Assembly: GCA_035374585.1 (NCBI GenBank)
Contig: DAOSPF010000003.1
Span: 1 to 64,000 of the forward strand
DNA from: JAKPQD01 sp029572965
GTDB taxonomy: Bacteria; Bacteroidota; Bacteroidia; Bacteroidales; DTGW01
DNA: 64,000 nt
Direction of reading: 5' to 3'
The notes beneath the pieces were generated by a model, which searched no databases, had not been told where the DNA came from, and was given only the letters and a program-made list of their open reading frames with translations. Below are positions 45,306 through 54,243 of this stretch, piece by piece (within the stretch, counting starts at the first letter, position 1; each line of letters opens with the position of its first letter). Made by a program: the position numbers and the translations under genes.

Positions 45306-46727
45306 ATGAAAACTTTATCAATAAAAACAATAGGCTTAATACTTTTGGTTTTCTTTTGCACTTTAGGAGTTAGCGCACAAGATCCTAAAGCTGCAAACGA
45401 CAGTATCAAAGCCACCACAGAAGCAACTATTGCTCCAGTATCACCTTCAGTGGACTCTGGAGATACAGCTTGGCTCATCGTAGCAGCAGCTTTCGTCCTG
45501 ATGATGACCATACCCGGATTAGCCTTGTTTTATGGCGGATTGGTACGACGTAAAAACGTATTGAACGTACTGATGCAATGTTTTATCATAACCGCTGTTA
45601 TCACTATCGAATGGGTAGTTATTGGTTACAGTATGTCCTTTGGCTCATCTGAAGGAATTCTAAATCCTTTCATAGGAGGCTTTGACTGGGCTTTCTTAAA
45701 AGGCATCCATGTAAGCGACCTCAGCCCCTACTTTATCTCACACTCACAACCAACGGCTGATGGAGGTACAATAGGCACAATACCTCACATTGTATTTATC
45801 CTCTTCCAATGTATGTTTGCTATCATTACCCCTGCTCTCATATTGGGAGCTTATGCAGAACGTATTAAATTTAAAGGATTTCTTTTGTTCACCGTGTTAT
45901 GGTCGCTGATCGTTTACAACCCAGTTGCACACTGGGTATGGAGCGGCGACGGATGGTTATTTAAAATGGGGGCACTCGACTTTGCCGGAGGCACAGTAGT
46001 ACACATCAATGCTGGTATTGCAGCCCTTGTAACAGCGCTGATGATTGGTAAAAGAAAATATTACGAAGGACATCCTACTCAACCACACAACATTCCTTAT
46101 GTTGTAATGGGAGCAGCGCTGCTATGGGTTGGCTGGATTGGGTTCAACGCTGGTAGTGGTTTGGCAGCAGACGGATTGGCAGCAAGTGCATTCCTTGTAA
46201 CACACTTGGCCACAGCAACAGCTGCATTTACCTGGGTTATCCTCGACTGGATTTTCAACAAAAAACCTACCGTTGTTGGTATTGCCACCGGTGCAGTAGC
46301 AGGATTGGTAGCCATTACCCCGGCAGCAGGTTTTGTAGATGTAACAGGTGCATTACTAATAGGTATGTTGGTTTCAGTATTCTGTTTCATCATGGTTGGG
46401 GTAATAAAACCCAAACTTGGATACGACGATTCGTTAGATGCATTTGGGGTACACGGTATTGGTGGTTTGTGGGGTGCTTTAGCAACCGGGCTCTTTGCAA
46501 CAACAGCCATACAAGGCTCGTACAGTGGATTGTTTTATGGAAACGCAACACAGTTTATCATTCAGTTAAAAGCTGTTGGAGTTACTATTCTTTACTCAGG
46601 AATTCTTACCGCAGTGCTATTCTGGATTACAGATAAACTGGTTGGTGTTAGGGCTAAAGATGTTGACGAAACTGAAGGTCTTGACATTACACAACATGGC
46701 GAAATAGCTTACAACAAAGCAGATTAA
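45306..46727 (+). CDS. amt: Ammonium transporter (Amt, copy 2)
   Basis: 473 residues. A cleavable signal peptide (ending VSAQ, about residue 24) and a 30-residue acidic/Thr-rich linker precede 11 membrane segments. Asp in LDFAGGT and twin His in TVVHINAG and FGVHGIGG are present. The C-terminus GLDITQHGEIAYNKAD is the conserved cytoplasmic tail that contacts P-II. Much closer to copy 3 than to copy 1. Confidence 0.96.
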   Translation: MKTLSIKTIGLILLVFFCTLGVSAQDPKAANDSIKATTEATIAPVSPSVDSGDTAWLIVAAAFVLMMTIPGLALFYGGLVRRKNVLNVLMQCFIITAVITIEWVVIGYSMSFGSSEGILNPFIGGFDWAFLKGIHVSDLSPYFISHSQPTADGGTIGTIPHIVFILFQCMFAIITPALILGAYAERIKFKGFLLFTVLWSLIVYNPVAHWVWSGDGWLFKMGALDFAGGTVVHINAGIAALVTALMIGKRKYYEGHPTQPHNIPYVVMGAALLWVGWIGFNAGSGLAADGLAASAFLVTHLATATAAFTWVILDWIFNKKPTVVGIATGAVAGLVAITPAAGFVDVTGALLIGMLVSVFCFIMVGVIKPKLGYDDSLDAFGVHGIGGLWGALATGLFATTAIQGSYSGLFYGNATQFIIQLKAVGVTILYSGILTAVLFWITDKLVGVRAKDVDETEGLDITQHGEIAYNKAD

Positions 46728-46760
46728 ACCCTTTCTCAAAATTAGTTTAATACCCGAGTT

Positions 46761-46799
46761 GAAACGGAAACTATATATTGGTTTCCGTTTCTTTTTTTT
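46761..46799 (+). terminator. Rho-independent terminator after amt copy 2
   Basis: An 11-bp perfect stem GAAACGGAAAC (46761-46771) / GTTTCCGTTTC (46781-46791) followed by T8. Confidence 0.92.
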
Positions 46800-46927
46800 A
46801 TTATCACTAATAAAGTTAACTATTCAGACAAACACAATGATAAAATAATTAAATAAAATTTTAAGGTTGGAATAAAATAAAAAAGAATTTCATTACAAAA
46901 AATAAACTTTCGATATATATTATTAAT

Positions 46928-46935
46928 TATATTTG
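46928..46935 (+). promoter_or_regulatory. Putative -7 element of amt copy 3
   Basis: TATATTTG matches TAnnTTTG, 40 bp before the start codon. It shows copy 3 is transcribed separately from copy 2. Confidence 0.5.
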
Positions 46936-46975
46936 CGCCTCAAATTACATTTTATAACTTTTAAATAAAAATAAA

Positions 46976-48334
46976 ATGAAAAAACGCATTTGGGGTATTA
47001 TTTTATTATTAGTATTTTTAAATCTCTTTCAACAAAATTTGTTTTGCCAGTCTGTTTCGCAACAAGAACAGGCCTCATCAATTAGCCTTGGCAATACAGC
47101 CTGGGTGCTAATCTCCACAGCCCTGGTCATGTTAATGACTATTCCGGGGCTTGCTTTGTTTTATGGCGGACTTGTCCGCCGAAAAAACCTCCTGAACATC
47201 ATCATGCAATGCTTTATTATTATGTTGATTATTAGCATTGAATGGGTAGTTTTGGGATACAGCATGTCATTTGGTTCATCCGAAGGTTTTCTAAAACCTT
47301 TTATCGGGGGCTTTGACTGGGCATTTCTTAACAACATAAAAGCATCAGACCTTAGTCCTTATGCAGTTACTATGCCTAACGCCCGAATACCCCACGTTGT
47401 ATTTATCATGTACCAGTGCATGTTTGCAGCCATAACTCCAGCGCTTATCATAGGGGCTTTTGCTGAAAGAATTAAATTTAAAGGTTTTGTAATATTTTCA
47501 TTGTTATGGGCATTATTCATATACAACCCGGTAACCCACTGGATGTGGTCTTCAGACGGATGGTTATTTAAAATGGGGGCACTTGACTTTGCCGGAGGCA
47601 TTGTCGTTCATATTACAGCAGGTATCTCGGCCTTAATTATGGCCATCATGCTTGGTTGGAGAAGGTACTACAACAACACCCCTACTCCGCCCCATAATAT
47701 TCCTTTTGTTGCCATAGGAACAGGAATACTTTGGTTTGGCTGGTTCGGGTTCAATGCCGGAAGCGGATTGGCCGCTGATGGAGTAGCCGGAAATGCAATG
47801 CTTGTAACACATATCGCAGCAGCAACAGCAGGCTTTGTTTGGGCCCTGCTCGATTGGTTTATTAACAAAAAACCCACAACCATAGGTGTTTGCACTGGTA
47901 TTGTTGCCGGATTAGCTGCTATTACCCCAACAGCAGGATTTATTGATGTCAGGGCAGCTATTATTGTAAGTACAATAAGCTCTATTACCTGTTTCATCAT
48001 GGTAGGTTATATAAAAATAAAACTTGGATATGATGATTCTTTAGATGCTTTTGGCGTTCATGGTATTGCTGGTATCATTGGTTCTTTACTGGTTGGTATT
48101 TTTGCTTCACCAGCAATTCAGGGCTCTTACCAGGGATTTTGGTATGGCAACAAGCATCAATTAACCGTTCAACTCATTGCAGTTGGTGCAACCATTGTTT
48201 ATTCTGCCATTATCACCTTTTTGCTATATAAATTAGTGGACAAATTCTTTGGCTTACGCGTTAACCCAAATGAAGAGAACGAAGGGTTAGACTTTTCGCA
48301 ACACAACGAAATAGCCTATAACGAAACAGATTAA
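46976..48334 (+). CDS. amt: Ammonium transporter (Amt, copy 3)
   Basis: 452 residues with a signal peptide (ending LFCQ) and 11 membrane segments. Asp in LDFAGGI, twin His in VVHITAG and FGVHGIAG, and tail GLDFSQHNEIAYNETD are all kept, so it should be active. It has no P-II gene of its own; the P-II proteins at 42720 or 44909 could serve it. Tandem duplicate of copy 2. Confidence 0.96.
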   Translation: MKKRIWGIILLLVFLNLFQQNLFCQSVSQQEQASSISLGNTAWVLISTALVMLMTIPGLALFYGGLVRRKNLLNIIMQCFIIMLIISIEWVVLGYSMSFGSSEGFLKPFIGGFDWAFLNNIKASDLSPYAVTMPNARIPHVVFIMYQCMFAAITPALIIGAFAERIKFKGFVIFSLLWALFIYNPVTHWMWSSDGWLFKMGALDFAGGIVVHITAGISALIMAIMLGWRRYYNNTPTPPHNIPFVAIGTGILWFGWFGFNAGSGLAADGVAGNAMLVTHIAAATAGFVWALLDWFINKKPTTIGVCTGIVAGLAAITPTAGFIDVRAAIIVSTISSITCFIMVGYIKIKLGYDDSLDAFGVHGIAGIIGSLLVGIFASPAIQGSYQGFWYGNKHQLTVQLIAVGATIVYSAIITFLLYKLVDKFFGLRVNPNEENEGLDFSQHNEIAYNETD

Positions 48335-48445
48335 CAAACATCCAGTTTTTATAAGTAAACAAAAGCCGTTTCGTAAATCTCTGTTTATACTTCCAAAGTC
48401 ATTGAAATGCTGTTTAATTAAGCCCAATTACTTCATAGCTTTGCT

Positions 48446-48523
48446 AACCCCAGCCTTAAGACTGGGGTTACAAACTCTAACTTACCGACGGACTTTAACC
48501 CTGATATTTTACCGGACAACAGT
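48446..48523. repeat. Partial/chimeric copy of the terminal-repeat element
   Basis: AACCCCAG (48446-48453) / CTGGGGTT (48462-48469) form a hairpin, and ATTTTACCGGACAACAGT at 48506-48523 is identical to the right end of the 4119-4341 element. The matching left end and the four mini-hairpins are missing, so this is a lone end or a different family member. Confidence 0.55.
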
Positions 48524-48554
48524 GAATAGAAGTAAATATTTGAACTGGGCATAA

Positions 48555-48585
48555 AAAAAGCCGCCTCAAGCTGAAGCGGCTTTTT
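48555..48585. terminator. Bidirectional terminator between amt copy 3 and the DUF4907 gene
   Basis: AAAAAGCCGC (48555-48564) / GCGGCTTTTT (48576-48585), an 11-nt loop, A- and T-runs on the two sides. Confidence 0.9.
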
Positions 48586-48602
48586 ATTTTATTATCTTAC
48601 TC

Positions 48603-48911
48603 TTATGGCATTATCTGAACTTTTGCACTGGCCAGTTCATTTAAAGAAACTGTAGGTGGTATTTGATTATGCAATAATTTTTCTTTGACCAGATAACCTA
48701 TTACCAATGCATCTCTTTCAGAATGAAAAGTTTGTTGGTTTTGTATCGCGGGAATATTTGTCTGATATATAATAGTTTTTTTACCAAAAACCAACTTGTA
48801 CCCCCAGCCCTCATCAACAACAAACGACTCTACCTTTAAGCTTTTTTTTGTCTGACAAGACACAAAAGCAAATAAAAATAAAGACCCAACCAGTAAAAAT
48901 TGTTTAGTCAT
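48603..48911 (-). CDS. DUF4907-family small lipoprotein
   Basis: 102 residues from ATG 48911, which gives a lipoprotein signal (FVSC, Cys19). The mature part reads GWGYKLVFGKKTIIYQTNIPA ... FHSERDALVIGYLVKEKL, the DUF4907 pattern. Its start overlaps the stop of the kelch gene by 8 bp, so the pair is co-translated. Function unknown; DUF4907 is found in Bacteroidetes next to kelch proteins. Confidence 0.82.
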   Translation of the reverse strand: MTKQFLLVGSLFLFAFVSCQTKKSLKVESFVVDEGWGYKLVFGKKTIIYQTNIPAIQNQQTFHSERDALVIGYLVKEKLLHNQIPPTVSLNELASAKVQIMP

Positions 48912-49935
48912 TTGTATTACTTTCATCATCGGGCATAAATTTCCAGCAATCATCAAATCTGTAACTGCTGCTTGTGCCAGTAGCAACAATTGCCTTATCT
49001 GAAAATGTCAAAGCTACGGCACGTTGACGGGCTGCCCCTTCAAAATATGATTTTTTAACCCACAAATCGGTAGTAGGATTGTATTCCCAAGTATCAGACA
49101 AAATCGAGCCATTACTTCCCCCTGTTAAATAACCTTTTGAATTAATAGAGAAAGCGGCGGCATATGCACGAATAATTTTATAATTATCATCGTAGCTTTC
49201 ATCTTTATTACTATCCTTTATATCTCTTTTCTTAGTCCAAACACCGGAATCACCCTGAGGGGTAAACATATAAAAATCATAATTATAAGTGTCATTATTA
49301 TAGCCTCCAACAACATATGCATTTCCGCCAATAATAAATGATGAAGCCCCCATTCGCTTAGTCCCCAATATACTGGTAATTTGCCTCCACGAATCAGTTG
49401 CTGGGTCATACCTGTAAAAATCTTTCAACCAGCGATCGTTATAACCAGTACCAACAAATCCGTAATTGTTTAAGGCAAAACCCACAGCATCAGAGCGGCC
49501 AAGAGTTGTATCACCATTAACAATCAAATCTGCTTTTTTTGTCCATGAATTAGAAGAAGGATCGTAAGCCCAGAAGTCATTCAAATAATTGACTCCATCA
49601 TAGCCAGTACCAATGTACCCAATTGAACCTATCGAGAATCCAACCCCTGCACTGCGTGGTGTTCCTGTAAAATCAGCTTTTTGAGTCCAATAATCACCAT
49701 CATTATTATATTCCCAAAGGTCTTTAAGCCTGTTTTTTCCGTTATATCCCATGCAAATGTAACCCTTGTTACCAATAACAAAACTCATTGCTTCACTTCT
49801 GGCAACGCCATCAAAATCAGACATCCTGACCCAATTGCCAATAAGATCCTCTGAATCATCGTCATCATCAGAACATGCAGTAAACAAAGAAACCAATGCT
49901 ACTATAAGCACACCAAATTTTAAGTATTTCATCAT
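48904..49935 (-). CDS. Kelch-repeat beta-propeller surface lipoprotein
   Basis: 343 residues (342 if the second ATG is used). Lipobox FTAC is followed by SDDDDDSED, an acidic run typical of Bacteroidetes surface-export signals. Six repeats of about 50 residues, each with a small-residue turn, GYIGTGY-type strand and W-x-K-K-A-D end, make a six-bladed kelch propeller. Probably a surface binding platform. It is co-translated with DUF4907 and divergent from the DUF4270/barrel pair. Confidence 0.88.
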   Translation of the reverse strand: MMKYLKFGVLIVALVSLFTACSDDDDDSEDLIGNWVRMSDFDGVARSEAMSFVIGNKGYICMGYNGKNRLKDLWEYNNDGDYWTQKADFTGTPRSAGVGFSIGSIGYIGTGYDGVNYLNDFWAYDPSSNSWTKKADLIVNGDTTLGRSDAVGFALNNYGFVGTGYNDRWLKDFYRYDPATDSWRQITSILGTKRMGASSFIIGGNAYVVGGYNNDTYNYDFYMFTPQGDSGVWTKKRDIKDSNKDESYDDNYKIIRAYAAAFSINSKGYLTGGSNGSILSDTWEYNPTTDLWVKKSYFEGAARQRAVALTFSDKAIVATGTSSSYRFDDCWKFMPDDESNTND

Positions 49936-49980
49936 TTTATAAAGATTTTAAAAACGTTTCCATCAAGATTTTAATGGCGA

Positions 49981-49988
49981 CAAATGTA
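49981..49988 (-). promoter_or_regulatory. Putative -7 element of the kelch/DUF4907 unit
   Basis: On the minus strand reads TACATTTG, matching TAnnTTTG, 46 bp before the start codon. The 274-bp divergent spacer holds nothing else I can name. Confidence 0.45.
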
Positions 49989-50209
49989 TCTTACCATATA
50001 CTTCTTAAAAAAAAATATCTACTAAATAAATTATTTTATAGTTAATTTGCACAAATTCTTCGGCAAGCGCAAAATAAATAAATTTAAATTAAATAATTAC
50101 TTTAACATGAATATTTATTTATTTTGTCGAGAGTTTTAAGAGGTTCATATAGATTATTAGTTTATAAAGGTAAAGCTTAGTTTATTTGCCTTACAAGATT
50201 TTTGGAACA

Positions 50210-51505
50210 ATGAAAAAACAACACGTAGTATTTTTATTTGCCTTTTTTTATTTTTTAGTTCATTCATGTAAATCAGACGATTTTTCGATTGGTAGTGAAG
50301 ATTTTAACTCAAGCATCAGGTCGGTATTTATAGATACATGTACAGTCACTTTTTCGATGGTAAAATCTGACTCGTTTGTAACTTCAGGTTTAACAACTGG
50401 TTGGTTAGGGAGTTACCATGACAAATATACCGGCACCCTCACTGCTACTCCTTATTTTACATTTAGCCTACCTTCATATACAGCGTATGAAAAAACTTTT
50501 TTCGATTCTGTCGTTTTGTATGTAAAATGCTTAAACGACTATTTTGGTGACACGGCACTTATTCAAAGCTTTAGGGTATATGAGCTTGATGACAATATTG
50601 AAACCGATAAAAATGATAATTTATACAGCACTAATTCTTTTGCCCGAAAAACAAAAGAATTAGCAAATTATAAATTTAAACCCCAACCTTACAAAAAGAA
50701 ATATCTTTCGGTAAAGCTTTCTGATGATTTAGGAAAGGATATGTTGGATAAGTTCATGTCCGAATCTGACGAAGTAAGTGACGATACTAAATTTAGCAAT
50801 TATTTCAAGGGGCTTGTGCTGGTCCCCGATGTATCTAAGTCGAATAACGTTGTAAATATTGAAGTTTCTGACACTTCAGTTTCGATGATAATATACTATC
50901 ACAGGTACGAAGACAAAAAAAAGAACGAAACAATAAATATTTCATTAAATTCCAGTTTGTTCTTTACCCACATTGACCATGACAAAACAGGTACAAATAT
51001 TGAAAAGCTCAACTCGCAATATGGTGAGCTGTCTTCATTATTAACAAACAACGAAGTTTATTTACAAAGCATGACTTCTACTACTGTCCGTATTGATTTT
51101 CCTTATATAAAAAACCTCAAGCAATTAGGGGACTATATACATATCAACAGCGCTATACTTTATTTAAAACCCCTAAAAAACTCTTACCCGTTTTTATCGC
51201 CTTTACCTGAAAACATTTATCTTAGCTACATTGACGAATCTGACTACAAAAGCGATCAGGTAGCCTTTAAACTTTCGAGAGATTTATATTTTAATGATTT
51301 AAATACCAATTATTCCGTCAGCATTACAGATCTTATTAAAAATCAAATCAATGCAATGAGTATTGACAAATTAAGGATTAACCTTAACCTAAAAAAAGAT
51401 GGTTCCCAGAGAGATTTAAAGAGGTTGGTATTAGGAGATTTTTACAATGAAAAAGCAAAAGCTTATGTTGAAATTCAGCTTTCTATATATAATGATGAAA
51501 ATTAA
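50210..51505 (+). CDS. DUF4270-family surface lipoprotein
   Basis: 431 residues from ATG 50210 (an in-frame TTG at 50186 is unlikely). Lipobox VHSC (Cys20) followed by KSDDFS, again an acidic export-like tag. The start of the mature protein (FSIGSEDF, then SVFIDTCTVTFSMVKSDS and TGWLGSYHDKYTGT) is the DUF4270 pattern. All-beta, no catalytic motif. Overlaps the next gene by 14 bp, so the two are coupled. Function not known. Confidence 0.83.
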   Translation: MKKQHVVFLFAFFYFLVHSCKSDDFSIGSEDFNSSIRSVFIDTCTVTFSMVKSDSFVTSGLTTGWLGSYHDKYTGTLTATPYFTFSLPSYTAYEKTFFDSVVLYVKCLNDYFGDTALIQSFRVYELDDNIETDKNDNLYSTNSFARKTKELANYKFKPQPYKKKYLSVKLSDDLGKDMLDKFMSESDEVSDDTKFSNYFKGLVLVPDVSKSNNVVNIEVSDTSVSMIIYYHRYEDKKKNETINISLNSSLFFTHIDHDKTGTNIEKLNSQYGELSSLLTNNEVYLQSMTSTTVRIDFPYIKNLKQLGDYIHINSAILYLKPLKNSYPFLSPLPENIYLSYIDESDYKSDQVAFKLSRDLYFNDLNTNYSVSITDLIKNQINAMSIDKLRINLNLKKDGSQRDLKRLVLGDFYNEKAKAYVEIQLSIYNDEN

Positions 51506-52724
51506 AAGATATTACCTGGCTTCAGTTTTTATTGCCACTATATTATTGGTCAATCAACCTGTTCAGGCACAAAACTCATATAACCCTAACTCCGCTTACG
51601 GAATTGGGGAAACCAATCTTGGGGCTCAAGGATATAATGCAGGAATGGGAGGCGTATCGATAGGCGTGCGAAGTAAAGATTTTATCAATACAGATAACCC
51701 TGCAGCCATTTCAATTCTGGACAGCTCGGTGGTACTGTTTAACTTTGCAATGAACGGGAAGTACTCCAAGTTTGCAGCAACGGGCAATAACCAGACCGCC
51801 TGGAATGGCAACATCCGAAATTTAGGCCTTGGATTGAAAATAGCCCGTTTTTGGGGCACAGCACTTTGTTTATTACCCTATTCGTCTGTCGGATATGACA
51901 TTTACACCTTACAACCTATTGAAGGCTCTAAATATGTAGAAGCTGCAAATTATATTGGCGATGGTGGGATAAACAGAATTCAATGGATAAATGCATTTAA
52001 AATTCATCCAAAATTTTCTGTCGGGGTAAATGCTTCATATTTCTTTGGGGCTATCAATACAAGACAAATGGTCAATTCATGGACGATAAAAAAAGTCTCT
52101 TCTGTACAAAAATTATACTTTGACTTTGGGCTGCAATTTCATGACAATATCTCTAATGATTTGAGTTATACTGTTGGGTTAGTTTACGGAAACAAAAGTG
52201 AGCTTTCCTTTAAAAATACTATTTACACAACAGTAAGCAGCACCGAAATTGAAGACCGGACAACAAAATCTACAACACAATATTTGCCTCAGTATTTTGG
52301 CGGGGGGATTTCTTTTACCATGAATGAAAAAATCAGCATTGCAGCCGATTACCAATACACGCAATGGTCATCGTTAAATAAAACTATTGCAAATGTTAAA
52401 TACCGGGATGTTAGCCAGATAAAAGCAGGTATAAAAGTTGGCCCGCTGCAGGAAATAACCACAAACTACCTAAACAGGATACATTACATGGCAGGGATAG
52501 CTATTAGCAACTCGTATATCGAACGAAGCGGCGTTAACCCTAAAAATTTCGGTATAACAGCAGGTCTGGGTTTGCCCATAAGGCAAAAAGCCATTGTAAC
52601 AATTTCGGCTGAACTTGGGAAAACCGGGACTACTGAAAAAGGCATGGTAAGCGAAACCTATGTTAGGTTTGGCGTTGGTGTATCGTGGAAAGACATTTGG
52701 TTTGTCAGGCGAAAATACGATTAA
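51492..52724 (+). CDS. Outer-membrane beta-barrel protein (FadL/OmpP1-like)
   Basis: 410 residues from ATG 51492 (an adjacent ATG at 51495 is equally possible). Signal peptide ends VQAQ. The first mature residues, SAYGIGETNLGAQGYNAGMGG and NTDNPAAIS, fit a family of Bacteroidetes barrels with an N-terminal hatch reminiscent of FadL. Coupled to the DUF4270 lipoprotein. Together they look like a surface lipoprotein and its barrel. Confidence 0.78.
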   Translation: MMKIKRYYLASVFIATILLVNQPVQAQNSYNPNSAYGIGETNLGAQGYNAGMGGVSIGVRSKDFINTDNPAAISILDSSVVLFNFAMNGKYSKFAATGNNQTAWNGNIRNLGLGLKIARFWGTALCLLPYSSVGYDIYTLQPIEGSKYVEAANYIGDGGINRIQWINAFKIHPKFSVGVNASYFFGAINTRQMVNSWTIKKVSSVQKLYFDFGLQFHDNISNDLSYTVGLVYGNKSELSFKNTIYTTVSSTEIEDRTTKSTTQYLPQYFGGGISFTMNEKISIAADYQYTQWSSLNKTIANVKYRDVSQIKAGIKVGPLQEITTNYLNRIHYMAGIAISNSYIERSGVNPKNFGITAGLGLPIRQKAIVTISAELGKTGTTEKGMVSETYVRFGVGVSWKDIWFVRRKYD

Positions 52725-52732
52725 GGTTTTTC

Positions 52733-53638
52733 TCATCTGTTGAAAACAGAAGTCTTGGCAGCAATTCCAAACCGAAGGATATGTAAAGTACGGTAAAAGT
52801 AGATGTTATAATAATCCTGCCCGTAATAATACTGGGCAAAAAGATTTACGTCACGAAGGAAAGATGGCTTATATGTCAAAGTATATTTAAAAGTAAAACG
52901 CTTTTTATCCCAATAGTTTACATTCTTCAGGTCGGTTGCAATATATCCAAAACGAAATGAATTGTTCAGGACATCTTTATTTTCTTCAAAATAAGACAAA
53001 TTGAACAAGTTTAGCGTTTTAGAAACCAAGTTCCACTCCGTTTTTAAATCTAAATAGACCCTCAAGCGTCCGTAAATACCATTCAATTCCTTGTCTTGGT
53101 TGTAGCTATATTCTGAGTACAGCTTCATATAATACTTTCTATTTTCCTTGTTTCGCGAAAGAAAAAGCCCTGCTTCTAACCAATTGGTCGAAAAACTTCC
53201 ATTTCTTGTATTTATTGCAGAACTATCTGCATTGAAGAATGGGCCATCTTGCCCGTTTGAGTGGTGATACCACGAAAGGTAAACAAACCAATCATGTTTT
53301 TTGGCATTATTTACAAACTGTCGGACCAACAAAATTCTTGGCATGTATGATGGTGTGCGTACAGGATAAGACTCTGCATTATACATCCTGAGCATAACGC
53401 GGGGAGAAAGCCCCATGCCCCATCGCCAGTCTTTATTAAAACCAATCATGTAATAAGGAATGATATCTGCCTCAAACATCAAAGGCTCAATATTCCCAAC
53501 ACCTCCTAAACCCGTGATATAACCAGGATCGCAAAACATATTAATGGTATTGATAGCCGAAATGCTATCCAAGCGTTGAGCCTTTAACGAAACAAAAGAA
53601 AATAACAAAACAAAAAATGTCAGCTTTAGCCTTCTCAT
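52733..53638 (-). CDS. Candidate outer-membrane phospholipase A-like protein
   Basis: 301 residues from ATG 53638: signal peptide (VSLKAQ) and a barrel. WYHHSNGQDGP holds the OMPLA signature H-x-S-N-G (His125, Ser127, Asn128, Gly129), and FSTNW puts an Asn (152) where OMPLA has its third catalytic residue. OMPLA hydrolyses phospholipids in the outer leaflet. The overall sequence is far from the proteobacterial enzymes, so I give a domain-level call. The 3' end is 8 bp from the convergent barrel gene. Confidence 0.65.
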   Translation of the reverse strand: MRRLKLTFFVLLFSFVSLKAQRLDSISAINTINMFCDPGYITGLGGVGNIEPLMFEADIIPYYMIGFNKDWRWGMGLSPRVMLRMYNAESYPVRTPSYMPRILLVRQFVNNAKKHDWFVYLSWYHHSNGQDGPFFNADSSAINTRNGSFSTNWLEAGLFLSRNKENRKYYMKLYSEYSYNQDKELNGIYGRLRVYLDLKTEWNLVSKTLNLFNLSYFEENKDVLNNSFRFGYIATDLKNVNYWDKKRFTFKYTLTYKPSFLRDVNLFAQYYYGQDYYNIYFYRTLHILRFGIAAKTSVFNR

Positions 53639-53690
53639 CGCTGATAAAATTAACAAACGCCAAAGTTAACTGATAAAAACAAGATTTTAA

Positions 53691-54143
53691 TTAAAAAAAC
53701 TTTCTGAGAAGATAATTTCTGTACCAAAAGTTTACCAACTGCTGGCCATTGGCAGAGTTCCATTCTTGCCCGATATCGTTGTGGCATGCAATGCCCTCCC
53801 CACGCCTGCTATGATGACAAAAACGGCATTCTAAAGGCTGAAGCCCTGTACTATAAAGCTCGCACAAATTGTTTTGCAGGAAAGTACAACCATTGTCTGA
53901 AAATATTTGCAACGATACACCGCCTTCATTTCCTTTAAATGCAGGCGACAGTACCCCAAAAGTCCTGTCTGGAGATATTTCCAGCATCATACGGGCTGCA
54001 TAGCCTCTATATAAAGCATTACAAGCTTGGTCAATTGTCCACCATCCAGGACGTTTGCAATAACTCACACATGTCGGGCATGAACATGGTCCTGACGGCG
54101 AGTATTTTTCAATTAGTTGTAAATGATCAACTATACTATACAT
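53691..54143 (-). CDS. Cysteine-cluster protein (YkgJ-like)
   Basis: 150 residues with ten Cys (20, 22, 25, 29, 41, 86, 94, 106, 109, 120) and an adjacent His pair (110-111). The patterns CSCPTCVSYC and CRFCHH resemble the YkgJ/UPF0153 zinc- or iron-sulfur-binding family. No signal peptide. Role unknown. Monocistronic as far as can be seen. Confidence 0.7.
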   Translation of the reverse strand: MYSIVDHLQLIEKYSPSGPCSCPTCVSYCKRPGWWTIDQACNALYRGYAARMMLEISPDRTFGVLSPAFKGNEGGVSLQIFSDNGCTFLQNNLCELYSTGLQPLECRFCHHSRRGEGIACHNDIGQEWNSANGQQLVNFWYRNYLLRKFF

Positions 54144-54243
54144 AAAAAGTAATAAAAAGGTTCAAATAAGTTTTGGAGAATAATTGAAAACCAAAATTAT
54201 TATGCCTTACTTTGAAGATAAATAGTGATTATTCATCATTTTT

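Noticed and set aside
48904..48989. Longer N-terminus for the DUF4907 protein (starting upstream at 48989)
   Set aside because: It would place the lipoprotein signal inside the protein and overlap the kelch gene by 86 bp.
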